A stretch of 64,000 nt of DNA from Clostridium mediterraneense (GCF_900091705.1 NZ_LT594785.1:1672357-1736356); one strand, 5' to 3'. Positions 18,439 through 29,278 are shown, counted from the first letter of the stretch. Numbers and translations are program-made. The notes: generated by a model not told the origin, from the letters alone.

Positions 18439-19695
18439 CTATCTAGTTCTCAAGTTAACTTTCTTTGAATTCTTCTTTGTCTTTTTAGTTGATTTTTTAT
18501 TGGGGTTTCTTGTTGAATTTGATAATTTTGTTTTCTTCTTTGTATAAGGCTTTTTAATTATCTTATCAACTATTTCTCCATCATAAATATATTTCTTTTC
18601 TATTTCTATACCAAAATTCTTTTCATATCTTTCTATTAAATACTCTTCTCTTTTATCTACTATTGAGTATGCATATCCATGCTCTCCAGCTCTACCAACT
18701 CTTCCTGCTCTATGTAAATAATTCTTAGAATCTTCTGGAATATCTAAATTAATAATATGAGTTAATCCCTTTATATCAAGTCCTCTAGCAGCAACATCTG
18801 AAGCTATAAGCACTTGCACCTTTCCATTTCTAAAAGCTTCTAAAGCATTTTTTCTACTTTCCTTACTATTCTCACCATGTAATGCTTCAACTTTTATTTT
18901 ATGATATCTAAGCTTTTCTAAAGTTATCTTTAAATCATAATTTCTATTTACAAAAACTAAAGCCTTTTTAGTCTTTGAAGCATGAATTAATTTTCTTAAA
19001 GTATCATCCTTATCTCTTGAATCAACTACAAAATAAGCATGTTCAATATCTTCATTAACTTTATTACTTTCTTCAACTTGTAAAAGCTCATAATCTTCTA
19101 TTATTTTATTTGCAACATTTATAGTTTCTTCAGTAAGAGTTGCTGAGAATAATAATTTTTGAACATCTCTTTGCATTGTCTTTCTAATAGAATTTACCTC
19201 TTCTATGCTCTTAAAATGTAAAAGTTTATCTCCCTCATCCATTACAAACATTTTAATTGTATGAGCTGTAATTTTCTTTTTAGTTATAAGTTCTAAAATT
19301 CTACCACTTGAACCAACTATTATATGTGGCTTATTTTTAAGCTTTTCCATTTGTCTTTTTATATTCCCACTACCAACTAAAGTAGTTGATGTTATATCTC
19401 TATCAAGTTCTTTATTAATATCTGCAATTGTATTATTAATTTGAACTGCAAGCTCATGAGTTGGAGCAAGTATTATTACTTGATTTTCTCTTTTACTTGT
19501 ATCTATTCTTTCTATAATTGGAATAAGATATGCTAATGTTTTCCCTGTTCCGGTTTCAGATCTAGCCATTATATTTTTACCTTCTAAAGCTAAAGGAATT
19601 GCTATCTCTTGTATTTTTGTAGCTTTAGTTATTCCTTGTTTCTCTAAAGCTTTCACTAAATCATCATTTAAACTAAGTTCATTAAAATCCTTCAT
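18439..19695 (-). CDS. DEAD-box-type RNA helicase
   Basis: A 418-residue ATP-dependent RNA helicase of the DEAD-box superfamily. Motifs in order are the Q motif region, motif I ARSETGTGKT (44-53), Ia APTHELA, GSSGR, motif II DEGD, motif III SAT, then VFVNRN, ARGLDI and HRAGRVGRAG. Motif II reads DEGD instead of DEAD. A short Lys-rich tail (KKKTKLSNSTR...) should bind RNA. Likely roles are ribosome assembly or mRNA unwinding at low temperature. The start is the ATG at 19695, since the preceding GTG lies only two bases from the AAGGAGA site. Confidence 0.92.
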   Translation of the reverse strand: MKDFNELSLNDDLVKALEKQGITKATKIQEIAIPLALEGKNIMARSETGTGKTLAYLIPIIERIDTSKRENQVIILAPTHELAVQINNTIADINKELDRDITSTTLVGSGNIKRQMEKLKNKPHIIVGSSGRILELITKKKITAHTIKMFVMDEGDKLLHFKSIEEVNSIRKTMQRDVQKLLFSATLTEETINVANKIIEDYELLQVEESNKVNEDIEHAYFVVDSRDKDDTLRKLIHASKTKKALVFVNRNYDLKITLEKLRYHKIKVEALHGENSKESRKNALEAFRNGKVQVLIASDVAARGLDIKGLTHIINLDIPEDSKNYLHRAGRVGRAGEHGYAYSIVDKREEYLIERYEKNFGIEIEKKYIYDGEIVDKIIKKPYTKKKTKLSNSTRNPNKKSTKKTKKNSKKVNLRTR

Positions 19696-19740
19696 CACTA
19701 TCTCCTTATATAAACACTTCTAATAAAGTTTTATTTCCAT

Positions 19741-19773
19741 AAAAAAAGCTTACTAAGAAAAACTTAGTAAGCT
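19741..19773 (-). terminator. Intrinsic terminator of the azoreductase-like gene
   Basis: AGCTTACTAAG and CTTAGTAAGCT form a perfect 11-bp stem around AAAAA, followed on the minus strand by a seven-base T run. Confidence 0.88.
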
Positions 19774-19813
19774 CTTTTATTAATTGTATCATAATTAATG
19801 ATATTATTATATA

Positions 19814-20956
19814 TTATTTCAATAGAGTTTTTATAAAATATGGTACATCTTCACACGCTTCAGCTATTGCAGTTTCTTTTTCATATTCTGTATAACCTGT
19901 TCCATCAACTAAAAGTTCCATAAACTTAGATATTCCCATAAATTTAAATAAATCTTTTAAATATGTTGCACTATGATCTAATTTTGGCTTAAATATTAAA
20001 GGTAATTCTCCTCCACAAGATTGTACAAATACCATCTTTCTTACCTTATCACCTAAAAGACCTTGAACTTCATTTTCATTTATCTTAACAGTTCTTTCAT
20101 TACAAACAATACAATCTATATATTGTTTTAAAGGTGCTGGGAATAACATATTCCACATTGGAGCAGCTATAACATATATATCAGCTGATCTAAATTGATC
20201 TACAAGCTCATTAATTCTATCAATATCCTTTCTATCTTCTAAACTTAAGGCTTCATATGCTTCTCCTGAAGCAAGTGTATCTCTCTTACTAAAGAATTCT
20301 GCTCTTAAAAGAGGTATATAATCTTCATATAAATCTATTTCTTCAACTATAAGTTCTCCAGAACTTGAATTATTATTTTGGCTTATATTATCACTAAACT
20401 GTGGAGTGAAACCTGAATTATTAGAACTTCCATTATTACTATTTTGACTAGATTTATTTTCATTATTAGAATTACTATCTGATGTGTTCTTCTTTTCATC
20501 ATTCTTACTAGCAATTTCCTCAAATTTATCTTTAACACTAGCTATATATTCATTACTTTGCTTCATAGAATGTTTAGACATATCAGAAGCAACTTCTTTT
20601 ACCATATCTTTAACACTTGTCATTCCCTCTTGCATATCATCTTTTAAATCTTTCATATTGTTCTTCATATTGTCTTTTAAATCTTTCATGCTGTCCTTCA
20701 TATTGTCTTTCATTTCATTGAAATTATCTTTCATCTCATTGACATTATCTTTTACTCCGTTCATTAAATCATCTTTAATATCCATAGTTTGCTTAAATGC
20801 TGAATTTTCATTACTACTAGCATATTGTTTATTAGAACTCTTTTGCATTTCTTTTGAATTTCTAACTAGCTCATCTATAAGCTTTCTAGCAACTCTTTTA
20901 CTTGCTGAATCAGCTTCCTTTTTAGAATTTACAGAAATATATAATACCTTTTTCAT
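19814..20956 (-). CDS. AzoR-like flavodoxin-fold oxidoreductase with a large inserted coiled region
   Basis: A 380-residue protein. Residues 1-35 (MKKVLYISVN...) and about 200-380 together form an FMN-dependent azoreductase/NAD(P)H-quinone oxidoreductase of usual size. The second strand is VEEIDLYEDYIPLL and the FMN-loop motif PMWNMLFPAPLKQYID lies at 266-281. Between them, after the first helix, about 160 residues are inserted. These comprise a highly charged helical stretch repeating KDNM/KDLK (about 59-125) and then a Ser/Asn-rich linker (155-200). The insertion sits at a surface loop, so the flavin fold could remain intact. The start is ATG 20956, with AAGGAGG 11 bases upstream; the ATG at 20983 precedes that site. 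Role: reduction of quinones or azo compounds; purpose of the insertion unknown. Confidence 0.85.
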   Translation of the reverse strand: MKKVLYISVNSKKEADSASKRVARKLIDELVRNSKEMQKSSNKQYASSNENSAFKQTMDIKDDLMNGVKDNVNEMKDNFNEMKDNMKDSMKDLKDNMKNNMKDLKDDMQEGMTSVKDMVKEVASDMSKHSMKQSNEYIASVKDKFEEIASKNDEKKNTSDSNSNNENKSSQNSNNGSSNNSGFTPQFSDNISQNNNSSSGELIVEEIDLYEDYIPLLRAEFFSKRDTLASGEAYEALSLEDRKDIDRINELVDQFRSADIYVIAAPMWNMLFPAPLKQYIDCIVCNERTVKINENEVQGLLGDKVRKMVFVQSCGGELPLIFKPKLDHSATYLKDLFKFMGISKFMELLVDGTGYTEYEKETAIAEACEDVPYFIKTLLK

Positions 20957-20970
20957 AAAAAAATAACCCT

Positions 20971-21007
20971 CCTTAGAAAACATTATGTTCTTATTGTTTT
21001 CTAATAA
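20971..21007 (-). promoter_or_regulatory. Hairpin overlapping the azoreductase ribosome binding site
   Basis: TTAGAAAAC (20973-20981) and GTTTTCTAA (20996-21004) are perfect inverted repeats. In the mRNA the 3' arm runs into the AAGGAGG ribosome binding site (20967-20974). With a small bulge, CCTT further upstream can also pair with AAGG. The structure could limit ribosome access, or serve as a weak terminator for the gene before it. Confidence 0.5.
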
Positions 21008-21022
21008 GGATTATTTATGCTT

Positions 21023-21337
21023 TTATAATTTTACCTTATTTGTCTTAATTATCTTTTCAAAAGATTCTTTTAATATTGGAACTTCTATTCCTTTTTTCTC
21101 AAGTTCTTTAAATCTCATATTGATTCTTTCTGAAGTTTCCTTTATAGAAAATCTATCTCTAGCCTTAATTGCTGTTACTAGATAATCAAGTAAATAATCT
21201 ATATTAGCTACACTTTTAGCTTCTTTTTCTTTGCCTTCATTTACAAGGTCTACAATAATATCATATACCTTTGGTGATAAAATCTCATTTTTACATGCAA
21301 ATAAAAAGTCATCATTTCTACTTGTTTTTTTGCCCAT
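21023..21337 (-). CDS. Small protein of unknown function
   Basis: A 104-residue, charged, mostly helical protein that I do not recognise. It has no signal peptide or membrane segment. The sequence (NEILSPKVYDIIVDLVNEGKEKE...) suggests a compact helical bundle. The ATG follows AAAGAGG at suitable spacing, and codon use matches the neighbours, so it is probably real. It ends 66 bases before the azoreductase-like gene in the same direction with no canonical terminator between, so the two may share a transcript. A role linked to that flavoprotein is only a guess. Confidence 0.65.
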   Translation of the reverse strand: MGKKTSRNDDFLFACKNEILSPKVYDIIVDLVNEGKEKEAKSVANIDYLLDYLVTAIKARDRFSIKETSERINMRFKELEKKGIEVPILKESFEKIIKTNKVKL

Positions 21338-21464
21338 CTATATTCCTCTTTCCTAAAATCTATATTAATTAATTTAATCAAAATAAAAAAATTTCTTTCT
21401 TTTATATTATAAATACTATTATTAATATTTCAATATTTTTATTTTATATTATTAAATTTAAATA

Positions 21465-21496
21465 TAAAAAGAGATAGCCTTTATAGACTATCTCTT
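21465..21496 (-). terminator. Intrinsic terminator of the glutamate dehydrogenase gene
   Basis: GAGATAG and CTATCTC (21471-21494) form the stem, with TTTTTAT following on the minus strand. It begins just after the gdhA stop codon. Confidence 0.82.
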
Positions 21497-21504
21497 AAAA
21501 TTTA

Positions 21505-22869
<1,365 letters not shown>

Positions 22870-23045
22870 TTAAAATTAATTTTATAAACTAATTATACCA
22901 TCACACGAACAATTTTAAAATATTTTTCAATATATTTCATATATATTATCAATTTAATTCTACATTCTGTAAATTATTATTAATTTATCAACAAATATAT
23001 GCCTACTATCAAATCACAAGTATAATTTATAATAAATACAAACAA

Positions 23046-23077
23046 TAAAAAAGCTATCTAAAAAATAGATAGCTTTC
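23046..23077 (-). terminator. Intrinsic terminator of the first MATE gene
   Basis: AAGCTATCTA and TAGATAGCTT form the stem around AAAAA, followed by TTTTTTATT on the minus strand. Confidence 0.87.
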
Positions 23078-23085
23078 TTATATTT

Positions 23086-24456
23086 TTAATCTAATGTAAT
23101 TAAATCACGTTTATTAATTTTATGTTCTTTAATATATGGATTTTTATAAAATGAATAAGCAAGTTGTATACACATAAATCCCCAAATAACAGGCTCACAA
23201 ATAATTACTCCAAAATATTTAAGAGCTGGAATAAATAATATTACAAAGACTATCTTACCAAAGAATTCAATAACACTAGAAACAAGAGGTAATAATTTTT
23301 CTCCCATACCTTGAAGTGCATTTCTTAAGTTTAATAATATTCCAAGAACAGCATAAAAAGGTGCATTGAATATTAAATATCTGCTTCCATTATAAATAAT
23401 TTCCTCTTGACTAGAACCTGATAATAATCTCATTAATATAGATGATCCAAATACCAATATTATAGTAATAATAATGCTCCATACAATTGACATCCCATTT
23501 GCAAAAAATACAGCTTTTCTTATTCTTGCTCCCTGATTTGCTCCTTTATTTTGTGAAACAAAAGTAGATAGACTCATAGATATTGCACCAATTGGTATCA
23601 TTGCAAAACTACCAATTTTACGCGCTGCTGTATGACCAGCTATAATTAAATGTCCAAAGCCATTAATACTTGTCTGTAATATCACTGTTCCTGTAGAAAC
23701 AATTAAAAGCATAATTCCCATTGATAAACCTTGTCCTAATAAATCCTTATATAAAGCCTTATCTAATTTAAAATGTTCTTTCTTAGGAATTAAAATAGGG
23801 CATTTTACAAAAATATAAATAATACATAATACTCCTGAAATCCCTTGTGATATAACTGTTGCAAAGGCTGCTCCCTTAATTCCCATATTAAATTGAGTAA
23901 TAAATAATATATCTAATCCAATATTAATAATAGATGATATAATAAGAAATACTAAAGGCATAACACTATTTCCTATAGCTCTTAAAAATCCTGAACATAA
24001 ATTATATAAGAACATAACTCCAACAAACATAGATACTATAAAAATATAAGAATATGATTCTTCTATAATATTAGCTGGAGTATTTATAACTTCTAATAAT
24101 GGATATAAAAATAATGCTGAAATTCCCATTATTGCAATTGTTATTCCTAATCCAATAACCAAAGATCCAGCGACAGATTTCTTTATTAATACTTCATCTT
24201 CTGCTCCATATCCTCTTGATGTAACAATACTAAGACCATTACCAACTCCTAAAGCAAATCCAACTAAAAGTTCATATACAGCTGCACATGCTCCTATAGC
24301 TGCTAAAGATTTATCTCCTAAATAATTTCCTACAATCATTATATCTACTGTATTGTATAATTGCTGAAATAAACTAGATATAAAAATTGGAATTGCAAAT
24401 ATAATAAGAGATTTTAATATCTTCCCTTTCAATAAGTCTACATTTGTGCTAAACAT
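23086..24456 (-). CDS. MATE family efflux transporter (first of two)
   Basis: A 456-residue protein with twelve membrane segments in two homologous halves. The N-terminal half holds the FQQLYNTVDIMIVGNYLG stretch typical of the DinF/NorM-type branch. MATE proteins export cationic drugs or metabolites in exchange for Na+ or H+. The substrate cannot be inferred. The start ATG follows GGGGATA at normal spacing. The gene stands alone with its own terminator. A second, clearly different MATE gene lies at 46324-47667. Confidence 0.93.
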   Translation of the reverse strand: MFSTNVDLLKGKILKSLIIFAIPIFISSLFQQLYNTVDIMIVGNYLGDKSLAAIGACAAVYELLVGFALGVGNGLSIVTSRGYGAEDEVLIKKSVAGSLVIGLGITIAIMGISALFLYPLLEVINTPANIIEESYSYIFIVSMFVGVMFLYNLCSGFLRAIGNSVMPLVFLIISSIINIGLDILFITQFNMGIKGAAFATVISQGISGVLCIIYIFVKCPILIPKKEHFKLDKALYKDLLGQGLSMGIMLLIVSTGTVILQTSINGFGHLIIAGHTAARKIGSFAMIPIGAISMSLSTFVSQNKGANQGARIRKAVFFANGMSIVWSIIITIILVFGSSILMRLLSGSSQEEIIYNGSRYLIFNAPFYAVLGILLNLRNALQGMGEKLLPLVSSVIEFFGKIVFVILFIPALKYFGVIICEPVIWGFMCIQLAYSFYKNPYIKEHKINKRDLITLD

Positions 24457-24684
24457 TTAATTTTATCCCCTTCCCATTAAAATATTTAAATAATTGCATT
24501 AAAGTATAAATTTGTATATAAATATTTATAAGTATAACACAAAATAACTGCCTATAATATTGTTAATAATCTCATTATATTGTACTAATTCATTAACTTA
24601 TCTTAATAGTTCTAAAAACTTTACTATCAGTATTTTTAAAATTACAAATAAATTCCTTAGCTATCTCTAACATTTATTTAAAAA
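24457..24684. other. Intergenic region upstream of the first MATE gene
   Basis: AT-rich spacer between the SulP terminator and the MATE start codon. It presumably contains the MATE promoter, but I recognise no clear -35/-10 pair, open reading frame or RNA motif. Confidence 0.4.
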
Positions 24685-24726
24685 TATAAAAAAAGTAATA
24701 TAACATTTAAATGTTATATTACTTAA
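24685..24726 (-). terminator. Intrinsic terminator of the SulP transporter gene
   Basis: A perfect palindrome spans 24693-24724, with arms AAGTAATATAACATTT and AAATGTTATATTACTT. On the minus strand it is followed by seven T. Confidence 0.85.
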
Positions 24727-24784
24727 AGTATAGATATAATCAATAATCTTTTTTACTAAATTTATCGAAATTATATAAAAAGAA

Positions 24785-26404
24785 CTAACTAGATTTCAAA
24801 CTAAAGTTACCTATTTTAACTTCATCTAAAGAAGGATACAGCTCTATTTCTTCCTTTATTGATTTATTAAGTATTTTTTTATTTTTTTCATTTAGTCCTG
24901 TTATTATAAACTTAGAATTATTCCCTTTACACATGATAGACATATGTTCAAACATATTAAGAATAGTAGCATCTAAATCTGCTATATTATTAGTACTTAA
25001 AATAAGTGCTTCTAATTTCTTATCTTCATTTTCTCTTATAATATCTCTTAAAATACTAGCTGATCCAAAGAATAAAGGACCTGCTACCTTATAAACAGAA
25101 ATTTTATTACTATTAACTTCTTCTTTGATTATCTTAGTTGATTCTAAATTATCTATTTTTATTTTATTAGACATTTTCCACATAAAGATAACTGCTGATA
25201 TAACTACTCCTACAGTAACTGCTATAACAACATTAAATATAACTGTTAAAATAAAAGTAACTATTAAAAGTAATAAATCATCTTTTGGACCTTTAAACAT
25301 CGCTCTAATTACATTTAATTTACTCATTCTATAAGCAACTACAAGTAATATAGCTCCAAGAGTTGTTAAAGGTATATATTCTGCTATTGGCATTAATACT
25401 AACATTATTATTAAAAGAACTAGTCCATTTACTATACCACCTATTGGAGTTCTTCCACCTGCTTTCATATTTGCTGTTGTTCTAGCTACAACTCCAGCCG
25501 CTGGAATACCACCAAATAATGCTGAACCCATATTAGCAAAACCTTGTGCTATAAGTTCAGTATTTGAATCATGTTTTTCACCAATTATTTCATCTGAAAT
25601 AACAGCTGATAATAATGATGATATTGCACATAATAATGCAATTGTTATTGCTGGATTTATAAGTTGTTTAATCATATCCAAACTAAACACTGGTAACTTT
25701 GGCATAGGAATATTTCCTGAAATATTTCCAAATGTACTTCCTATAGTTGCAACATCTAAATTAAAGAATTTAACTACAAGTGTTGCTATTATTAATGCAA
25801 GTAATGTTCCTGGTATAGATTTATTTATCTTAGGTGAAATTACTATAATTAGTATAGATATAATTCCTATTGTAAATGTTATGTAATTTATAGTATTTAA
25901 ATGCGTTATATATGTAATCCATTTATTTATAAAATCTGAAGGTATCTTATCTATTTTAAGTCCTAAAAAATCCTTAACTTCTGTAGTAACAAGTATCATT
26001 GCTACTCCAGCTGCAAATCCAACAGTTATAGGATATGATATATATTTAATTAATGAACCTAGCCTAAATAAACCTAGTAAAATTAAAATTATTCCTCCTA
26101 TAAAAGTCGAAAGTATAAGTCCTTCTAATCCATACTTTTGTACTATACCTAAAACAACAACAACAAATGCTCCTGTAGGTCCTCCTATTTGTACAGAAGT
26201 TCCACTTAATATTGATACTATTATTCCAGCAACTATTGCTGTTATCATACCAGCTTGAGGTGTAACTCCTGATGATATTCCTAAAGCTATTGAAAGTGGT
26301 AAAGAAATAATAGCTACTCCTATCCCTGCTTTAATACTTTGGATAAATTGGTCTTTTGTTAATCTCTTTTCTGTAAACATAGAAAAAAACTTTGGTACAC
26401 TCAT
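24785..26404 (-). CDS. SulP family anion transporter with C-terminal STAS domain
   Basis: A 539-residue protein with about twelve to fourteen membrane segments in the N-terminal 420 residues. The SulP stretch GLAIALGI-like (SLPLSIALGISSGVTPQAGM) and the GGIPAAGVVARTTANMKAGGRTP segment are visible. A cytoplasmic STAS domain occupies about residues 430-539. Family members carry sulfate, bicarbonate, dicarboxylates or other anions. The ion cannot be read from the sequence, and bicarbonate or sulfate are equally reasonable. The ATG follows AAGGAG. The gene is divergent from the branched-chain aminotransferase gene. Confidence 0.92.
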   Translation of the reverse strand: MSVPKFFSMFTEKRLTKDQFIQSIKAGIGVAIISLPLSIALGISSGVTPQAGMITAIVAGIIVSILSGTSVQIGGPTGAFVVVVLGIVQKYGLEGLILSTFIGGIILILLGLFRLGSLIKYISYPITVGFAAGVAMILVTTEVKDFLGLKIDKIPSDFINKWITYITHLNTINYITFTIGIISILIIVISPKINKSIPGTLLALIIATLVVKFFNLDVATIGSTFGNISGNIPMPKLPVFSLDMIKQLINPAITIALLCAISSLLSAVISDEIIGEKHDSNTELIAQGFANMGSALFGGIPAAGVVARTTANMKAGGRTPIGGIVNGLVLLIIMLVLMPIAEYIPLTTLGAILLVVAYRMSKLNVIRAMFKGPKDDLLLLIVTFILTVIFNVVIAVTVGVVISAVIFMWKMSNKIKIDNLESTKIIKEEVNSNKISVYKVAGPLFFGSASILRDIIRENEDKKLEALILSTNNIADLDATILNMFEHMSIMCKGNNSKFIITGLNEKNKKILNKSIKEEIELYPSLDEVKIGNFSLKSS

Positions 26405-26551
26405 TTAACTTTTCTCCTTAGCTTAATTTAATTTAAAATACTTTCCTATTATACACTTTTTAATAAAAAAGTAAAATTTACATTTAATGGATTTTATTTT
26501 TTCACTATGATAGAATTGTATTAAAACATTTTTATAATAGAGGTGGTTTTC

Positions 26552-27571
26552 ATGCAAAAAAATATAGATTGGGATAATTTAGGTTTTAATTATATAAAAA
26601 CAGATTTTCGCTATATATCTATATGGAAAAATGGAAAATGGGACGAAGGAAAACTCACAAAAGATAATACAATTACATTAAGTGAAGGCTCTCCATGTCT
26701 TCATTATGGTCAACAATGTTTTGAAGGTCTTAAAGCATATAGAACTAAAAATGGTAATATTCAATTATTTAGAGTTGATGAAAATGCTAAAAGAATGAAT
26801 AAAAGCTTAAATCAATTAATTATGCCTGAAATTCCAGAAGAAAAATTTATTAAAGCTTGTATAGAGGTTGTAAAAGCTAATAAAGATTATGTTCCTCCTT
26901 ATGAAAGTGGAGCTACTCTATATATTAGACCCTTTGTTATAGGTGTAGGTGACAATATTGGAGTAAAACCTGCTGATGAATATATTTTTTCAGTATTTTG
27001 CACACCAGTTGGAGCATACTTTAAAGATGGGCTTTCCCCTGTTAATTTTATGATAGCTGATTATGACAGAGCTGCACCTCGTGGAACTGGTGGAATTAAA
27101 GTTGGTGGTAATTATGCTGCAAGTCTTAAATCTCATTTAATAGCAGTTGAGCATGGTTTTGCAGATTGTATTTATCTTGATCCTGCTACTAATACTAAAA
27201 TTGAAGAAGTTGGAGCTGCCAATTTCTTTGGTATAACACATAATAATGAATTTATAACACCAAAATCCCCATCAATTCTCCCTAGTATAACTAAATACTC
27301 ATTAATGTATATAGCAAAAGAATATCTAAATCTTGATGTATATGAAAGAGATGTATTTATAGATAATATAGATGAATTTAAAGAAGCTGGAGCTTGTGGT
27401 ACTGCTGCTGTTATAACACCAATAGGTGGAATAGAATATAAAAATAAGCTACATGTTTTCCATAGTACAACTAAGGTAGGACCTATAACTAAAAAATTAT
27501 ATGATACTTTATATGGAATTCAATTTGGAGATATAGAAGCACCAAAAGGATGGATTTTTAAAATTGACTAA
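26552..27571 (+). CDS. ilvE: Branched-chain amino acid aminotransferase
   Basis: A 339-residue fold-type IV PLP enzyme that transfers the amino group between leucine, isoleucine or valine and 2-oxoglutarate. The PLP lysine is Lys183 in [13 protein letters not shown]. The region [16 protein letters not shown] and the phosphate-binding loop region [12 protein letters not shown] are typical of the mammalian-like/type 2 branch. The start is ATG 26552, because the earlier GTG at 26543 lies inside the GAGGTGG ribosome binding site. It is a single-gene unit with a terminator after it. It can serve both synthesis and Stickland-type breakdown of branched-chain amino acids. Confidence 0.94.
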   Translation: MQKNIDWDNLGFNYIKTDFRYISIWKNGKWDEGKLTKDNTITLSEGSPCLHYGQQCFEGLKAYRTKNGNIQLFRVDENAKRMNKSLNQLIMPEIPEEKFIKACIEVVKANKDYVPPYESGATLYIRPFVIGVGDNIGVKPADEYIFSVFCTPVGAYFKDGLSPVNFMIADYDRAAPRGTGGIKVGGNYAASLKSHLIAVEHGFADCIYLDPATNTKIEEVGAANFFGITHNNEFITPKSPSILPSITKYSLMYIAKEYLNLDVYERDVFIDNIDEFKEAGACGTAAVITPIGGIEYKNKLHVFHSTTKVGPITKKLYDTLYGIQFGDIEAPKGWIFKID

Positions 27572-27595
27572 AATAAAACATTATATAAATAATAG

Positions 27596-27645
27596 AAAAG
27601 GCTGTATCTAGAGTGATTTTTAATCACCCTAATACAGCTTTTTAT
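27596..27645. terminator. Bidirectional terminator between ilvE and the DUF1648 gene
   Basis: GCTGTAT and ATACAGC form the outer stem and GTGATT/AATCAC the inner stem, followed by TTTTTATT on the plus strand and AAAAG before it. It abuts the stop codon of the minus-strand gene. Confidence 0.82.
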
Positions 27646-28742
27646 TAAAGTAATGCAGGTAATAGTATTATAATTAAAATAATTATCCAAAATATTTTTC
27701 CACCTACTGTGGCATTATTAACTGTATACCCAAGTCCACTTCTTTTTTCAACCCATACACGTGGATCTGTTTTGCTATAATAAAATAATCCTCCTAATTT
27801 ATACGGATTATCATCATCTATATAAATCTCTTCATTATCTATATTTTCTTTTTTCTTATTATCCTTAATATATAAAATCATAAATACTAGCATAATTCCT
27901 AAAAGATTAACCATTGGTATAAACATTAATTCTGTGCTATATGGTATAAACTCAAGTGTTATAAGTGAAAGAAGAAGCATCCATATTGAAATAATTAAAG
28001 CTATAATTAACATCATTATTGAAGTATATTTTTTATTATTTGTATTTCTAGCTTTTACTTCCTCCACTGAACCACCATTAATTCTTTGTGATTTATTTTT
28101 CATCCCTTTTACACTAAAGAATACAATACATAAAACCATTATACTTAAAAGAGGAAGAAATAAAACTTGAAGTTTTGTACCAATATCATTTCCAGCTCCA
28201 AATTCATCAGGCCCATTAAATCCAAAATGAAGTGCTACTTGATTTGGTAAATCATTTATATTAAATAACACTATAAGAAATCCTATTATCGCTATTGCAA
28301 AAGGAATCACATACCACCAAAGACTAAGCATGATATTTTCTCTTTCAACCGAAATATCTAGAATAACCTTCTTTGATGAAAGCATTGTCCAATTTTCTGT
28401 ATTCTTAATCTCTAATACTTTTTTATAAGATGAATAATAAAACATCCCTGATAGAAGTATAAAACCTAATACTGAGATTAGTACTCCTAGTACAACACTT
28501 GTTGATATTAAAAGAATACAAAATATAATAAATAATATTGAACATATTATAGCTATATTTCTTTTATATTTTTTCTTAATATTTAATAATCTTTCATCAC
28601 TTACATATTCTTTAGGTATCCTAATTCCAAAAAGAACACTTCCCCCACCTCTAAAGTCATTAATATAGAAAGCTCCCATAAATAAAATAACAAAGATTGG
28701 TATAAAAATAACGAAGCTTTTAAATAAAACACTATTATCCAT
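27645..28742 (-). CDS. DUF1648/DUF5808 membrane protein
   Basis: A 365-residue membrane protein with about eight hydrophobic segments. The centre holds a DUF1648 signature (LPNQVALHFGFNGPDEFG, about residues 166-183). The C-terminal part DPRVWVEKRSGLGYTVN resembles DUF5808. DUF1648 also occurs in SdpI-like immunity proteins, but that function should not be assumed here. It begins 5 bases after the GntR gene stop codon, so the two form an operon and the regulator very likely controls this gene. The ATG has an AAAGGAGAG site overlapping the end of the regulator gene. Confidence 0.8.
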   Translation of the reverse strand: MDNSVLFKSFVIFIPIFVILFMGAFYINDFRGGGSVLFGIRIPKEYVSDERLLNIKKKYKRNIAIICSILFIIFCILLISTSVVLGVLISVLGFILLSGMFYYSSYKKVLEIKNTENWTMLSSKKVILDISVERENIMLSLWWYVIPFAIAIIGFLIVLFNINDLPNQVALHFGFNGPDEFGAGNDIGTKLQVLFLPLLSIMVLCIVFFSVKGMKNKSQRINGGSVEEVKARNTNNKKYTSIMMLIIALIISIWMLLLSLITLEFIPYSTELMFIPMVNLLGIMLVFMILYIKDNKKKENIDNEEIYIDDDNPYKLGGLFYYSKTDPRVWVEKRSGLGYTVNNATVGGKIFWIIILIIILLPALL

Positions 28743-28747
28743 ATAAA

Positions 28748-29128
28748 TTACTCTCCTTTATAACTTAGAAAAATATTATTTAATTTATCAATCATTAGTT
28801 CCTTACCAATTCCCCTTGCAACGCATTCTGCAACATATATCTCTAATTCTTTATCTAAAGTTATATTAAATTCTTTATTCTTTTCTCTATAATCATAACT
28901 TATTAAAGCACCTTTTCTTCTATCCATTTTTATATAGCCATCTTCTTTTAAAAAATTATACGCCTTATTTACAGTATGCATATTAATATCTAAGTCAGCA
29001 GCTAGATTACGAACTGACGGAAGAGAATTATTTTCTATTAACTCCCCCTTTGCAACAGCTTTTATAATTTCATTTTTTAATTGAAGATAAATAGGTACTT
29101 CACTTTCAAAATCTAATTCTAGTATCAT
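28748..29128 (-). CDS. GntR family regulator (YtrA-like, short C-terminal domain)
   Basis: A 126-residue repressor-type protein with an N-terminal winged helix-turn-helix (VPIYLQLKNEII...LPSVRNLAADLDINMHTVNKAYNFLKEDGYI) and a short helical dimerisation tail, the layout of the YtrA subfamily. It starts at ATG 29128, which has AAGGAGG at the right distance; the longer frame from 29170 reads through that site. It is co-transcribed with the DUF1648 protein gene. Regulators of this subfamily usually respond to cell-envelope or antibiotic stress and control adjacent membrane proteins. Confidence 0.9.
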   Translation of the reverse strand: MILELDFESEVPIYLQLKNEIIKAVAKGELIENNSLPSVRNLAADLDINMHTVNKAYNFLKEDGYIKMDRRKGALISYDYREKNKEFNITLDKELEIYVAECVARGIGKELMIDKLNNIFLSYKGE

Positions 29129-29148
29129 ACTGTTCCTCCTTTTATACC

Positions 29149-29169
29149 TGTTATATATATAATAGAACA
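29149..29169. promoter_or_regulatory. Candidate operator of the GntR regulator
   Basis: An imperfect palindrome TGTT-n-TAT-n5-ATA-n-AACA lies 21-41 bases before the gntR start codon. Its position suits autorepression. The sequence is AT-rich, so chance cannot be excluded. Confidence 0.4.
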
Positions 29170-29278
29170 AGCGAATAGAAATATCAAGATATATTTATAA
29201 TATTTTACAAATACTTTTTAGAAACTTTTAATTTTATATTTTTACCTAAATATAAAATTAAATAATCTTATTAAGACA

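Noticed and set aside
20484-20966. A 160-codon plus-strand frame opposite the azoreductase-like gene
   Set aside because: It is the antisense shadow of the repetitive KDNM region; its Ser/Leu/Phe-rich translation mirrors that codon bias.
27645-29128. A bacteriocin-immunity (SdpI-type) system
   Set aside because: The DUF1648 domain is shared with SdpI, but there is no toxin gene and the protein has a different C-terminal domain; only a regulator-membrane protein pair is supported.
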